Shown here: one piece after another, positions 15,788 to 23,641 of the stretch | Position numbering within the stretch: the stretch's first letter is position 1 | Layout of the letters: each line of letters begins with the position of its first letter | Assembly (NCBI GenBank): GCA_964502145.1 | Contig: CAZCVI010000055.1 | Location: 1 to 48,521 of the forward strand | From: CAZCVI01 sp964502145 | GTDB lineage: Bacteria; Acidobacteriota; Aminicenantia; UBA2199 | Reading direction: 5' to 3' | DNA length: 48,521 bases | Position numbers and translations under genes: made by a program | Notes under the pieces: generated by a model | The model's input: the letters and a program-made list of their open reading frames with translations, nothing else | Database searches by the model: none | Told to the model about the DNA's origin: nothing

Positions 15788-17523
15788 ATGGAATACTTTT
15801 ATAAAGAACGAATAGGAGTGCCAGACCTGTTTACTGGCAGACAAAAAGAGTTGGCCTACTTCCTCAAATGGATTGAGAACATAAAGAAAGAACAATCAAA
15901 AAGCTCGGCCATGTTGGCTCGTCGTAAAATAGGGAAAACTGCCATAATGGAAAGACTCTTTAATATAACTTTCTATAAAAACAGCCACGTGATCCCTTTC
16001 TATTTTGAAGTCCTGGAAGTAGATTACTGGGTGGCCGATTTTTGTATTGAGTTCTTCTTTACTTTTATTTACCAGTACATGGCTTTTAAGACCAGAAAGG
16101 CCGAGTATCTCAACCCTGTTGAGAAAAGCCATTTTGGTAAATTAAAAGCCATGGTCCAGAAGGAAGGATTGGATTATTTGACCGATCTGATTGATAGTGT
16201 CGAATACATGGTTCAGAACGAACGGGTGGACGTCTTGTGGGAAACGGTTCGCGACGCCCCCAAAACCATTGCTGCCAGACAACATGAATATATCGTGCAA
16301 ATGATTGATGAATTCCAGTTTATTAATGCCAAGATTTACCGCGATAAAAAATTAGAAAAACTAGCAGATACTCTGGCTGCTGGATATTTAAGCACCGCTG
16401 AAAGTAAAATCGCCCCACTGTTGGTTTCTGGTAGCTGGGTCGGGTGGTTGATGAATCTTTTGAAAATGATGCTGCCATCCCGGTTCAAATTTAAGTATCT
16501 TGAAAGTATGCCAGAAGACGAAGCCATTGAAATGGTATTTAAATATTCCAGATATTTCGATGTTCCCGTTTCCGATGAAACCGCCTATCTCATTGCCAAA
16601 GTGGCAGAAGGAAGTCCTTTTTATATCAGCGCAATCATGTGTTCCGAATTTGAAGACAAGAACCTAACCAGCGCGGAAGGTTTGGCGCAAACATTGGAAT
16701 TTGAAACACTGGATAATCGAGGAGAAATAAAATACACCTGGATGGAGTACGTCAATTCTGCCTTCGATCAGATCAACAATAAAAACGCCAAACGTATTGT
16801 GCTTTACCTTTGTAAACACAGAGACCAAGAAATTACCCGTGCGGAGTTATTGGAGAAATTGCAACTGGATATGACTGACGGCGAACTGGAACTCAAGCTG
16901 GAAGCTTTGATCAAAGCCGATATAATCCTTCAAGGCAGTTCAAACTATGATTACCAAGGCGTAAAAGACAATATCTTCGATAAAGTTTTCCGTGGTGTCT
17001 ATCAAAAAGAAATCGAAACCTTCGATCCTAAACAGATTAAAGAAGAGTATCTGGCAACCATTGAAAATCTAAAAAAGCAACACTATCAACTTCTGGGTAA
17101 GTTCAATTATATGAAAGGCTATTTTGCCGAATACAGGATATTGGACCAGTTATTGTTTCATGGCCAGGAAAAGAACGTTCTTTTAAAATCAATTACCCGG
17201 AACCTGCCCGCAGATTTCGATTTTTGCCCGTACCAGAGTGTTTGGCGCTATAATGCGACCATAGAATATGGCAGTGCTTTAAGTGTGGATATCTTGGCCC
17301 GTGCTAAAACCCCCGGATTTTATTCCATCATCGGCGAAGTCAAGAACCGGGACACCAAGAAATTTTCCAAGGATGAAGTCGTGGCTTTTCTAGATAAATT
17401 CGCAAAGATTAAAGAAAAGGAGAACCTTTCCCCGGTCATTGGTTTTATCTTTTCAAGGAAAGGATTTACCAAAGACGCATTGGCCTATTGTTTGGAAAAA
17501 GGAGTGGCGACCAGTTCTGATGA
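15788..17523 (+). CDS. AAA/STAND-type ATPase with PD-(D/E)XK-like domain, copy 2 (3' end in gap)
   Basis: Over its 578 readable codons the translation is identical to copy 1, including Walker A RRKIGKT, the Walker B IDEF and the D501/E517/K519 triad, and I saw no base difference on reading the two. Only the last four codons and the stop would be missing: the sequence enters the N run at the codon where copies 1 and 3 differ (GAG versus GAA). That breakpoint suggests the assembler stopped at the first distinguishing base, so the gene is probably intact in the organism. Equally, a perfect 1.7-kb duplicate next to a gap could be an assembly product. Confidence 0.75.
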
Positions 17524-17623
17524 NNNNNNNNNNNNNNNNNNNNNNNNNNNNNNNNNNNNNNNNNNNNNNNNNNNNNNNNNNNNNNNNNNNNNNNNNNNNN
17601 NNNNNNNNNNNNNNNNNNNNNNN
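17524..17623. other. Assembly gap of 100 N
   Basis: Exactly 100 undetermined bases, the usual placeholder for a gap of unknown size. It hides the end of copy 2, any intergenic repeat and promoter, and roughly the first 250 coding bases of copy 3. Reading frames that appear to run through it are not meaningful. Confidence 0.98.
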
Positions 17624-19115
17624 TATTGAGTTCTTCTTTACTTTTATTTACCAGTACATGGCTTTTAAGACCAGAAAGACCGAGTATCTCAACCCGGTTG
17701 AGAAAAGTCATTTTGGTAAATTAAAAGCCATGGTCCAACAAGAAGGATTGGATTACTTAACCGATCTGATTGACAGTGTCGAGAATATGGTTCAGGAGGA
17801 ACGTCTGGACGTATTGTGGACGACAGTACGTAACGCCCCCAAAACTATTGCTGCCAGACAACATGAATATATCGTGCAAATGATAGATGAATTCCAATTC
17901 TTAAACGCCAAGATATTTTGGGACAAAGAAAAAAAAAACATCGCGAAGAACCTTGCTGCCGGATATTTAAGCACCGCTGAAAGTAAAATCGCCCCACTGT
18001 TGGTTTCCGGTAGCTGGGTCGGGTGGTTGATGAATCTTTTGAAAATGATGCTGCCGTCCCGGTTCAAATTTAAGTATCTTGAAAGTATGCCAGAAGACGA
18101 AGCCATTGAAATGGTATTTAAATATTCCAGATATTTCGATGTTCCCGTTTCCGATGAAACCGCCTATCTCATTGCCAAAGTGGCAGAAGGAAGTCCTTTT
18201 TATATCAGCGCAATCATGTGTTCCGAATTTGAAGACAAGAACCTAACCAGCGCGGAAGGTTTGGCGCAAACATTGGAATTTGAAACACTGGATAATCGAG
18301 GAGAAATAAAATACACCTGGATGGAGTACGTCAATTCTGCCTTCGATCAGATCAACAATAAAAACGCCAAACGTATTGTGCTTTACCTTTGTAAACACAG
18401 AGACCAAGAAATTACCCGTGCGGAGTTATTGGAGAAATTGCAACTGGATATGACTGACGGCGAACTGGAACTCAAGCTGGAAGCTTTGATCAAAGCCGAT
18501 ATAATCCTTCAAGGCAGTTCAAACTATGATTACCAAGGCGTAAAAGACAATATCTTCGATAAAGTTTTCCGTGGTGTCTATCAAAAAGAAATCGAAACCT
18601 TCGATCCTAAACAGATTAAAGAAGAGTATCTGGCAACCATTGAAAATCTAAAAAAGCAACACTATCAACTTCTGGGTAAGTTCAATTATATGAAAGGCTA
18701 TTTTGCCGAATACAGGATATTGGACCAGTTATTGTTTCATGGCCAGGAAAAGAACGTTCTTTTAAAATCAATTACCCGGAACCTGCCCGCAGATTTCGAT
18801 TTTTGCCCGTACCAGAGTGTTTGGCGCTATAATGCGACCATAGAATATGGCAGTGCTTTAAGTGTGGATATCTTGGCCCGTGCTAAAACCCCCGGATTTT
18901 ATTCCATCATCGGCGAAGTCAAGAACCGGGACACCAAGAAATTTTCCAAGGATGAAGTCGTGGCTTTTCTAGATAAATTCGCAAAGATTAAAGAAAAGGA
19001 GAACCTTTCCCCGGTCATTGGTTTTATCTTTTCAAGGAAAGGATTTACCAAAGACGCATTGGCCTATTGTTTGGAAAAAGGAGTGGCGACCAGTTCTGAT
19101 GAACAGTGGCTTTAA
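17624..19115 (+). CDS. AAA/STAND-type ATPase with PD-(D/E)XK-like domain, copy 3 (5' end in gap)
   Basis: This copy resumes at IEFFFTFIYQYMAF, corresponding to about residue 86 of copy 1, and runs to the same EQWL terminus. It is a mosaic. Up to about 17960 it differs from copies 1 and 2 at many bases, giving substitutions such as VQQEG, VENMVQEERL and FLNAKIFWDKEKKN, whereas from about 18065 onward it looks identical to them. The PD-(D/E)XK-like triad is kept; the Walker A part is in the gap. The pattern fits gene conversion of the 3' two thirds, or a chimeric join in the assembly. The missing N-terminus should be recoverable by closing the gap. Confidence 0.75.
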
Positions 19116-19119
19116 TTGT

Positions 19120-19218
19120 CCCCTTATAATCTCCCCCTCGTTCTTTCCGCCTCTTGCAATTTTGAAGGATTTCATTTATCATGTTCGTATGATTAAGCAT
19201 ATGATTTATTATAAGGGG
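19120..19218. repeat. 11-bp inverted repeat around 77 bp
   Basis: CCCCTTATAAT (19120-19130) and ATTATAAGGGG (19208-19218) are exact reverse complements. The intervening 77 bp has no gene but contains further small ATCAT/ATGAT symmetries. It may be a terminator region for copy 3 or a tiny MITE-like unit; I cannot tell which. Confidence 0.5.
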
Positions 19219-19241
19219 GGAAGCAGGTGAATTGATCACCG

Positions 19242-19315
19242 ATGTCTTATATATTTTTGGCTTCTTGCGGGGTCTGTATGGGGGGTCTATGTCCTTTCGG
19301 CGGTTCAGAGGGTCG
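19242..19315. repeat. Intergenic sequence related to 22063-22140
   Basis: ATGTCTTATAT, GCTTCTTGCGG and GGTCTATGTCCTTTCGGCGG occur here in the same order as ATGTCTTATAT, GCTTCCTGTGG and GGTCTGTGACCTTTCGGCGG at 22063-22140. It overlaps the 3' end of the small minus-strand gene. Nature unknown: a structured RNA or a decayed repeat. Confidence 0.45.
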
Positions 19316-19411
19316 CGGGGTTGTTGGCTCGCCATTTAGCCCCCCTTTTATTTCACTCCCTTCCTTAATGATATAACGCCCCCCATTATTAATTATGTTT
19401 ATATTACTCAT
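19247..19411 (-). CDS. Small proline-rich protein coupled to DUF6338-like gene
   Basis: A 54-residue protein, MSNINIINNGGRYIIKEG at the start and a proline-rich hydrophilic tail (about 29-49, with PTTPRPSEPPKG and PPIQTP). I do not recognise a named family, though short proteins with a glycine- and proline-rich tail do occur beside membrane proteins of this kind. The start is well supported: GGAGG lies six bases upstream, inside the last codons of the DUF6338-like gene, and the ATG overlaps that gene's stop codon region. A longer reading from 19435 lacks such a site. There is no signal peptide or membrane helix. Partner function with the upstream membrane protein is inferred from coupling only. 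Confidence 0.6.
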   Translation of the reverse strand: MSNINIINNGGRYIIKEGSEIKGGLNGEPTTPRPSEPPKGHRPPIQTPQEAKNI

Positions 19412-20072
19412 TTGATACCTCCATGTTTTTATCACTTTGGTTTTCTTTGGATTGATTGATCTCTATCTCTGGAAATTCGATAATAAGTTTGTCTCTCTTT
19501 TGAGCCAGATATAGTCCGGGAATTTCATACAATAGTTCAGCCGTTGAATCCGTGAAAACCTTTACCCTCATCAAAAACAATTCATCTGGCTCAAAACTGG
19601 CCGAATAGGCATAAACATGCCCTTCATACATCAAATCATGTTCAATGTCTCTTACCCTTACCCATTTTGGAATTCTAGAATCCATGATATAACTCCAGAC
19701 ATCCAGGTCACCAAATTTATTGGTCACACCCAATTTTTTAGCAATTTTATTCAAGATTTTTTTATTGATAAGAAATGAAATAAGAAATCCAAGTGGTACT
19801 GAGATAATTGTACAAAAGAGTATTTCCCATAAATTTAAAGGTGTGCTCTCATTTAAAAGGACTTGGATAAAAGATACTTTGAAATTAAACCAAGAGATCA
19901 GAGTTATAGGATAGAAAAGAAGGTAACACAGGAAGCCCATAAGAAATGAGTGGAGGAGCAATCTAAAAGGTGGGGTCTCTTTATGAGTGGTTAGGTTTTC
20001 TACAATAAAGAATGATATTAAACCAGGCAAAAAAATTACAATTAATCTTAAACTAAATGCTGAAAGGCTCAT
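19404..20072 (-). CDS. DUF6338-like membrane protein
   Basis: A 222-residue protein with three N-terminal membrane helices (about 7-25, 36-60 and 80-103) and a soluble C-terminal domain (about 110-205). The latter contains WSYIMDSRIPKWVRVR and the acidic strand DELFLMRVKVF, and ends in a charged tail. Topology and the early LPGLISFF motif fit the DUF6338 family, whose function is not known to me. A promoter at 20128-20156 drives it, a 12-codon leader ORF ends on its start codon (ATGA), and a coupled small gene follows. It reads away from the ATPase-nuclease array and in the same direction as the ABC exporter gene. Confidence 0.65.
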   Translation of the reverse strand: MSLSAFSLRLIVIFLPGLISFFIVENLTTHKETPPFRLLLHSFLMGFLCYLLFYPITLISWFNFKVSFIQVLLNESTPLNLWEILFCTIISVPLGFLISFLINKKILNKIAKKLGVTNKFGDLDVWSYIMDSRIPKWVRVRDIEHDLMYEGHVYAYSASFEPDELFLMRVKVFTDSTAELLYEIPGLYLAQKRDKLIIEFPEIEINQSKENQSDKNMEVSNE

Positions 20073-20107
20073 TGTTTCACACTGTCGCTTCCTATTTCAA
20101 TTTTCAT
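20069..20107 (-). CDS. Possible 12-codon leader peptide
   Basis: Within the leader of the DUF6338-like transcript an ATG opens MKIEIGSDSVKQ and its TGA overlaps the main start codon as ATGA. A GGAG lies about nine bases before it. The overlap would force coupled translation. It is short enough to arise by chance, so confidence is limited. Confidence 0.35.
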   Translation of the reverse strand: MKIEIGSDSVKQ

Positions 20108-20127
20108 CTTATCTATCTCCATATGCT

Positions 20128-20156
20128 ATTGTAATATGATTTTAATGGATAGTCAA
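20128..20156 (-). promoter_or_regulatory. Promoter of the DUF6338-like gene pair
   Basis: On the minus strand TTGACT (20151-20156) and TACAAT (20128-20133) are 17 bp apart, the same two boxes as the mnmA promoter. Transcription should start near 20121, leaving a leader of about 49 nt. Confidence 0.6.
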
Positions 20157-20244
20157 CTATTAATTGCAAAAAAAGAACCATCGGAAAATCTTTTTATTGG
20201 CGAATCAAGCCATCTTGGTGAAGTACATGAGCCAATAGAAGCTT

Positions 20245-21951
20245 TCATCCCGCTTGTTTACCCCAAAGGAAGGCGTATTTGCCTTGTTTGGCCAGTAGTT
20301 CTTCGTGGCTGCCTTCTTCCACGATACGTCCGCCATGCATTACCATAATCCGATCAAAATCAGTGATCGTGGTTAAACGGTGGGCAATAAAGATGATGAT
20401 TTTCTCACTGTATTTTTTAAACAATTCCTGCAATAAAAGTTTTTCAGCATTGAAGTCTACATTGGACGTGCCCTCGTCAATAATCAAGACGTCTGCATCC
20501 TGTAACAGCGTATCAATGATCTCCAGTTTCTGCACTTCACCACCAGAAAAAGATTTCTGAAGGATTTGACTACCCGGAACCGCCGCCTCGCCATTAGGAC
20601 CGCTAAAATTTTTATCGAAACGGAACTGCGTCAGAAATTGTTTCACCTGCGGGTTATTAAGTTTTTCTTCGATTTCATCTTCCAATAATTGCAAGCTTTG
20701 CGAGACATAAGCAATTTTATGGCGCAGCGAATGCGCCGAGATATCCGCTGCATTTTTACCCGAAAATAAAAGGTTCCCAGCTAAAGGCAGATAGAACTTC
20801 AACATCATTTTGATCATCGTGCTCTTCCCTTGTCCGCTTTCACCCACCAGAGCCACCCGCTGCCCACGCGTGAACGTCATATTCAAATCTTGCAAGACCC
20901 ATTGATCGCTGTTGTATTTAAACCCCACCCCTTTGAACTCAATACTCGTTATCGCTTCAATATCTTCACCCGCGAAGTTCTCGCCTGGCTCGTGGAAAAT
21001 TTCATAAATCCGTTCCAGTCCAGCCATCGCACGGGACAGCGAAAAACCAGTCGACGTTAAACTACTGGCAGGCTTATATAAATAACCCAGAAAAGAATTA
21101 ATAGCAAAAAAAGTACCCAGGGTTAATGTTCCTTTCATGATCGACGATACCCCGTACCACAACACAATAAAAGGCGCAATAACACCAAGAAAAGAGGTGA
21201 CCGTAGAGGCAAAAGCGTTTAGTAGTTCTGATTTTAAACCCAGGTTGATCACCGTGCCCAGTTTCTCCGACAAGCGGTGTCCTTCAGCTTGTTCTTTCAC
21301 CGCTGATTTAATTTTTTCCATGGCCGTGATATTTCGTTCCACCTTGCCGTAATATTTCGCACTCGCTTCTCTTAATATCGTATTGATGTCTTTGATCTTT
21401 TGATGGAAAAATTTCAGCGAGTAAACAAATAAAGGAAGTATTAACAGACTGATCAAACCCAGTTGGAAATGCAGTTTCAGAATCAACACCGCGCCCACCA
21501 AGATCGTCAGCGTGTCTCTTAATATATATAAGAAAGTATCAGCCATAGCCGATTCAATCGATGAAACCTCCGAAATACGCGACAGGATGTAGCCCGATTG
21601 CTTTTTATTAAAATAATCCAGCGGTAGCGTCTGGACATGCATATATAGTGCCTGTTCCAGATCAAAACGAACTTTCGCCTTATATTTAGCCAGCAAGTAC
21701 TCCATTAAATACCCGATTATTTGTCTGAATACAATAATCCCAAACAAGCCCAGGGATAATAAATGCAAGGCCATAAAATTTTTCGCCGGGATGATCTTGT
21801 CAATCAAGTAGCGGGTAACCAGTGGCATAGGAAGTTGCAGCAGCACGTTGATCAAAAGAATAATCGCCGCCCCGATAGCAAAGAGCTGGTATTTCTTTTG
21901 AAATGAGAAAAAAAACGTAATCAATTCTTTTGGTTTTATCTTTGTTGTCAT
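20245..21951 (-). CDS. ABC exporter, fused membrane and ATPase domains
   Basis: A 568-residue half-transporter of the type I exporter family (MsbA/bacteriocin-exporter-like). Six membrane helices occupy about residues 20-300, with the QxxGxxLSRISEVSSIE coupling-helix region (KQSGYILSRISEV). The nucleotide-binding domain has Walker A GESGQGKST (about 369-377), signature SFSGGEVQKL (near 468), Walker B VLIIDEGTSNVD (near 490) and the H-loop IAHRLTT (near 524). Walker B and D-loop are intact, so it should be active. There is no C39 peptidase domain. It probably acts as a homodimer exporting a lipid or peptide; no substrate gene is evident nearby. AAGGA eight bases before the ATG supports the start. 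Confidence 0.9.
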   Translation of the reverse strand: MTTKIKPKELITFFFSFQKKYQLFAIGAAIILLINVLLQLPMPLVTRYLIDKIIPAKNFMALHLLSLGLFGIIVFRQIIGYLMEYLLAKYKAKVRFDLEQALYMHVQTLPLDYFNKKQSGYILSRISEVSSIESAMADTFLYILRDTLTILVGAVLILKLHFQLGLISLLILPLFVYSLKFFHQKIKDINTILREASAKYYGKVERNITAMEKIKSAVKEQAEGHRLSEKLGTVINLGLKSELLNAFASTVTSFLGVIAPFIVLWYGVSSIMKGTLTLGTFFAINSFLGYLYKPASSLTSTGFSLSRAMAGLERIYEIFHEPGENFAGEDIEAITSIEFKGVGFKYNSDQWVLQDLNMTFTRGQRVALVGESGQGKSTMIKMMLKFYLPLAGNLLFSGKNAADISAHSLRHKIAYVSQSLQLLEDEIEEKLNNPQVKQFLTQFRFDKNFSGPNGEAAVPGSQILQKSFSGGEVQKLEIIDTLLQDADVLIIDEGTSNVDFNAEKLLLQELFKKYSEKIIIFIAHRLTTITDFDRIMVMHGGRIVEEGSHEELLAKQGKYAFLWGKQAG

Positions 21952-21974
21952 AGTCTCGGTCCTTATTAAGACTT

Positions 21975-22003
21975 ATGTTACAACAACAAGCCCCCCCTGT
22001 CAA
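21975..22003 (-). promoter_or_regulatory. Promoter of the ABC exporter gene
   Basis: Minus-strand TTGACA (21998-22003), 17-bp spacer, TAACAT (21975-21980). The leader then carries AAGGA before the ATG at 21951, so this gene is not leaderless. Confidence 0.55.
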
Positions 22004-22062
22004 GGGCAAGGGATGGAAAATTTTCTATAGGAAACCACAGGAAGAAAAAATGTACCGCTAAC

Positions 22063-22200
22063 AATGTCTTATATCAAATGCGTTAGTTGCTTTTTGCTTC
22101 CTGTGGAGGACGCACAGGTCTGTGACCTTTCGGCGGTTGAGTCTAGTGGTGGAGTGAGCCCGGAAGCTCACTACTCCCGGACTTCCTTTTTTTATATTAT
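22063..22200. repeat. Structured intergenic sequence, partly repeated at 19242-19315
   Basis: Shares three ordered blocks with 19242-19315. It continues into a perfect 7-bp hairpin, AGTGAGC (22153-22159) with GCTCACT (22166-22172), and a CCCGGA word repeated on both sides, then a run of seven or more T. It may be a terminator or a small structured RNA. The plus-strand open frame across it is unlikely to be a gene. Confidence 0.45.
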
Positions 22201-22257
22201 GTCAATGGCCAGCCGAATGCCTGCATCGTTACAGAAAACGAAGCGAGTGGCCTTCGA

Positions 22258-23505
22258 TTAATTATCCAATTGCCCTTTCAGTGATTTCCAGTGTGCCCCC
22301 TGATTATCAATTACCACCACCCCCGCGTATTTACCTTTACCCGTGGCATCACCATCCGAACGAATCCACCCTCCCGTGTTGATTATCGGATAAGTGTCGC
22401 CTTGTATTTCAATATTCGTGCTAAAAGGGATGTGCGTATGTCCAAAAATAAAAGTAAAAGGGGTCGGGGTAATTTTTTTTCGCGTCACACCTTTCTCTGG
22501 TTCCACGTTGGCTAAATCCTTTACATAACTTTTAATGATATATTTTTCGATATAGTCTTTGACACTGTTCAGTAATTGATCAGTCACATCAGAACCCCGC
22601 AATTTGCTCCGCCCCATTTTTTCTTCTGGCACCAGCGTGATGAATTTTTTCAGAATGAATTTAACCAATAGCGTCCATGGACATTTAAGGCCAATGGATT
22701 TCTTTAGGTTATAATATGCCGCATCAAAAATCGCTTTTGCTTTTCCCTTCGCATCCCTTCCGCCTTCCAAGAATCGTTGTTCCAGCTCTCGAACCTGTCT
22801 GGACAGTTCGTCCGAATGACCCAGATAGTAGTTGAAAGATTCCAGCCATAAATTATTAAATGCTTCCAATTGCGCTAAGCCGTCCGGTTCGATCAGATAA
22901 TTTACAGGTTTGAACAGTTCTTCCAAGAAGTGGCCGTGAGTAATCAAATAATATTGCCACTCTTCACCCACAAGACCCGGCAAACGCGGCACCTTCAGGA
23001 AATGATGCGGGTATTCAACCACGAATTCAGGCACATCCCCACCTTCCTCTTCTTTGGGCCAAAGATGCGGGAATAAAAGATAAGACCCATGTTCTGGATC
23101 ATGTGACGAATAGCGTTGGTCCACGAATTTTTTTGTATAGTTTCCATGTCCAGGAGGCAGGTGACCCGCACGGATTTTACCGTCTATTTCAATTTGTTCC
23201 ACCAATGATCTCCAGAAGTGATGGTCATGATTACCCGGTAAAAAGACAATCTTTTTAATACCGCCCACTTCTGCCAGTAACTTGAAAAATTTCTTCAATT
23301 CCCGGTACGCCTCATCCAGTCCAGCCATTGATAGTTCCAAGATATCTCCATCCAAAATCAGTTCATCAATTGAACCCACACTGGCAATCAACGCTTTGAC
23401 TGCCTTCCGGTTACCCGCGTAGCGTTCGTCCCTGGAAAACAAATACCCGTCCCCTTTGCCCAAATGCATATCTGAAAACACGATGGCTTTATTGATCATA
23501 TCCAC
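22258..23505 (-). CDS. Calcineurin-like metallophosphoesterase
   Basis: A 415-residue protein with all metal-binding motifs of the calcineurin-like phosphoesterase fold in order: FSDMHLG (D12, H14), LDGDILEL, LPGNHDHHFW, ITHGHF and FGHTHIPF. It should bind two metal ions and hydrolyse a phosphoester. A long insert between the GNHD and GHTH blocks (about 110-340) is larger than in UshA-like or LpxH-like enzymes and has no domain I recognise. No signal peptide or membrane helix is present, so it is probably cytoplasmic. The GTG start at 23505 is favoured by GGAGG seven bases upstream; an ATG two codons in would be 13 bases from it. Confidence 0.85.
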   Translation of the reverse strand: MDMINKAIVFSDMHLGKGDGYLFSRDERYAGNRKAVKALIASVGSIDELILDGDILELSMAGLDEAYRELKKFFKLLAEVGGIKKIVFLPGNHDHHFWRSLVEQIEIDGKIRAGHLPPGHGNYTKKFVDQRYSSHDPEHGSYLLFPHLWPKEEEGGDVPEFVVEYPHHFLKVPRLPGLVGEEWQYYLITHGHFLEELFKPVNYLIEPDGLAQLEAFNNLWLESFNYYLGHSDELSRQVRELEQRFLEGGRDAKGKAKAIFDAAYYNLKKSIGLKCPWTLLVKFILKKFITLVPEEKMGRSKLRGSDVTDQLLNSVKDYIEKYIIKSYVKDLANVEPEKGVTRKKITPTPFTFIFGHTHIPFSTNIEIQGDTYPIINTGGWIRSDGDATGKGKYAGVVVIDNQGAHWKSLKGQLDN

Positions 23506-23529
23506 AGCAAGACCTCCGTTAAAAACAAA

Positions 23530-23558
23530 AGTATACCTGATTTATCTATGAAAATCAA
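23530..23558 (-). promoter_or_regulatory. Promoter of the metallophosphoesterase gene
   Basis: Minus-strand TTGATT (23553-23558), 17-bp spacer, TATACT (23530-23535); the start of transcription would be near 23523. The leader holds GGAGG before the GTG start. Confidence 0.6.
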
Positions 23559-23606
23559 ATCCTATCCTCCCCCATGAATTAGTTTGGATTTAGGTTCCGC
23601 GCCTAC

Positions 23607-23635
23607 TTGAATTTTAATGCAAACTGTCTTACACT
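23607..23635 (+). promoter_or_regulatory. Leaderless-type promoter of the Nudix-ThiE gene
   Basis: TTGAAT (23607-23612), 17-bp spacer, TACACT (23630-23635), then six bases to the ATG at 23642. No ribosome-binding site is present and no thiamine riboswitch (no CTGAGA block) is seen upstream. Confidence 0.5.
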
Positions 23636-23641
23636 TATATC

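Noticed and set aside
17439..17711. Open frames running through the N run
   Set aside because: The gap has an unknown length, so joined translations such as one spanning 17439-19115 are artificial.
22064..22261. Plus-strand 65-codon ORF
   Set aside because: It runs through the repeated structured sequence and a hairpin and ends on the phosphoesterase stop region; the related sequence at 19243 does not keep the frame.
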